Shown: one piece after another, positions 14,104-15,275 of the stretch | How positions within the stretch are numbered: the first letter of the stretch is position 1 | Layout: each line of letters starts with the position of its first letter | Assembly (NCBI GenBank): GCA_964492185.1 | Contig: CAZBJH010000082.1 | Span: 1 to 15,275, forward strand | From: JAFGSZ01 sp964492185 | Lineage (GTDB): Bacteria > Bacteroidota > Bacteroidia > Bacteroidales > UBA10428 | Length of the DNA: 15,275 bases | Direction: 5' to 3' | The notes under the pieces: model-generated | Told to the model about the DNA's origin: nothing | What the model saw: only the letters and a program-made list of their open reading frames with translations | Databases searched by the model: none | Program-made: the position numbers and the translations under genes

Positions 14104-15219
14104 ATGAAATACTACTTAATAGCAGGCGAAGCATCCGGTGATATTCACGGGGCAAACCTTATCCGGTCACTTTCACGTGTTGATAAGACAGCTGAATTCC
14201 GCTTTTTCGGCGGCGATCAGATGCAGGAAGCCGGAGGCGGGCTGGTTCAACATTACCGTGAGACTGCATTAATGGGAGGATGGGAAGTGATCACCAATCT
14301 TGGTAGGGTAATTAAAAAGCTGACACTATGCAGGAAAGATATTTTAAAATACAATCCTGACGCACTCATTCTGATCGATTATTCGAGCTTTAATCTCAGG
14401 ATAGCCAAATTTGCAAAACAAAAAGGTTTTCGTGTATTTTACTATATATCTCCCAAGGTTTGGGCTTGGAGATCTTCAAGAGTAAAAACAATCAGGAACT
14501 TCGTTGACAAGCTCTTTGTGATCCTGCCTTTTGAAGTGGAATTTTACAAAAAACACGATTATGAAGTTGAATATGTAGGAAACCCCCTGCTTGATGAGCT
14601 GGTAGCAAAAACAAAGAAAAAGATCACACCCCGGGCATTTATTAAAGAACATGGATTACCTGATAAACCCATTATTGCCCTTCTTGCAGGAAGCCGAAAA
14701 CAGGAAATCGAGCTTTGCCTTCCCGAAATGCTGAAAGTAACTGACAATTACCCTGATTATCAGTTTGTCATCGCGGGTGTAACAATGGTTCCCAAAGAAA
14801 TTTACAAAAAGCATATCAGGGGAACGGACATCAGTATCGTGTTCGATCAAACATACCCATTGCTTATGGCCTCAGAGGCTGCTGTTGTTACCTCGGGAAC
14901 AGCCACACTTGAAACCGCTTTACTGAATATTCCTGAAATAGTTATATATAAAACAAGCCCTGTGAATTACCATACCGGAAAACATATTGTCAATATAACC
15001 TATATTTCACTGGTTAATCTTATCATGCAAAAGGAGGTAGTTAAAGAATTCATACAATTCAATATAGCTGATAAAATAAATGACGAATTAAAAAAACTGC
15101 TGGAAGATAAAGAATACCGTAATACAATGCTACAGAATTATAAAACACTAAAGGAAAAGATCGGTCGGCCGGGCGCATCCGGCAGGGTGGCAGAAATGAT
15201 ATTCAAAACTCTTAATTAG
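14104..15219 (+). CDS. lpxB: Lipid-A-disaccharide synthase
   Basis: The 371-residue protein is LpxB, the peripheral membrane glycosyltransferase (GT19) that joins UDP-2,3-diacylglucosamine and lipid X into the lipid A disaccharide. Motifs are AGEASGDIHG at 7-16, LMGGWEV at 56-62, LIDYSSFNLRIAKFAK at 90-105 (D92 corresponds to a conserved Asp), YYISPKVWAWRSSRV at 113-127, LPFEVEFY at 141-148, YVGNPLLDE at 157-165, LLAGSRKQEI at 193-202 with the conserved Arg198, SGTATLETALLNIP at 264-277 and ISLVNLI at 301-307. The start is ATG 14104, just before the family N-terminus; the frame is open upstream from a TTG at 13981, but that extension overlaps the preceding gene and is not family-like. The residues after D92 are S-S, where other sequences I recall have P-G or A-P. 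No terminator is seen before the window ends. Confidence 0.96.
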   Translation: MKYYLIAGEASGDIHGANLIRSLSRVDKTAEFRFFGGDQMQEAGGGLVQHYRETALMGGWEVITNLGRVIKKLTLCRKDILKYNPDALILIDYSSFNLRIAKFAKQKGFRVFYYISPKVWAWRSSRVKTIRNFVDKLFVILPFEVEFYKKHDYEVEYVGNPLLDELVAKTKKKITPRAFIKEHGLPDKPIIALLAGSRKQEIELCLPEMLKVTDNYPDYQFVIAGVTMVPKEIYKKHIRGTDISIVFDQTYPLLMASEAAVVTSGTATLETALLNIPEIVIYKTSPVNYHTGKHIVNITYISLVNLIMQKEVVKEFIQFNIADKINDELKKLLEDKEYRNTMLQNYKTLKEKIGRPGASGRVAEMIFKTLN

Positions 15220-15275
15220 TGTATGTCCATAATGTCCGATATCTGCGTTGCTGCTCAACCGAACGAAGTGAGCTC
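15220..15275. repeat. Possible dispersed repeat at the window end
   Basis: The last 56 bases hold no gene. The final 16, cgaacgaagtgagctc, contain two words found in the GC-rich stretch at the other end of the window: the complement of cttcgttcg (95-103) and gtgagctc (48-55). The end is more GC-rich than the preceding DNA. A repeat family shared by both ends would explain this, but the evidence is short words only. Confidence 0.35.

Overview
This window is ordinary chromosomal DNA from a member of the Bacteroidota, probably Bacteroidales-like. It is AT-rich, its start codons mostly lack Shine-Dalgarno sequences, and several genes carry the Bacteroidota promoter pattern TTTG-N19-TAnnTTTG. The protein families agree: a LytTR regulator with no kinase beside it, HtpG with the long charged C-terminal insertion, a DUF7935-type membrane protein, a DUF3108 protein, and the order surE - small membrane protein - lpxB. 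There is no phage, transposon, CRISPR array or recognisable defence system.

Layout. 1-251: a tRNA-Ser(TGA) gene on the minus strand, followed on its 3' side by a second 28-bp copy of its own 3' end joined to a GC-rich, word-repetitive stretch. 252-1749: a 407-bp AT-rich spacer with a clear promoter, then the DNA-bending protein HU, a strong terminator and a TrmH-type tRNA 2'-O-methyltransferase. 1780-3474: a LytTR response regulator and a secreted protein of unknown function, probably co-transcribed. 3475-5690: htpG, ended by a hairpin shared with the convergent membrane protein gene. 6323-7575: a class I aminotransferase, ended by a hairpin shared with the next convergent gene.

7555-12732 is a minus-strand block. 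In transcription order it holds pheT, a macro-domain ADP-ribose hydrolase starting 3 nt after the pheT stop, a DUF3108 protein and a secreted WD40 propeller. 12733-12997 is a divergent promoter region with recognisable promoters for pheT and surE and an exact 16-bp direct repeat. 12998-15219 is the operon surE - small membrane protein - lpxB (nucleotidase, unknown, lipid A disaccharide synthase).

Both window ends (1-110 and about 15220-15275) share short words (gtgagctc; cttcgttcg and its complement cgaacgaag) that look like a dispersed repeat, so the window may be bounded by repeats. I found no undescribed system. The best leads are regulatory: an exact 9-bp direct repeat at 21-bp pitch before the LytTR gene, the 16-bp repeat whose second copy runs into the surE start codon, the tRNA-tail duplication, and the pheT-macro coupling. 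All functions are read from sequence motifs only.
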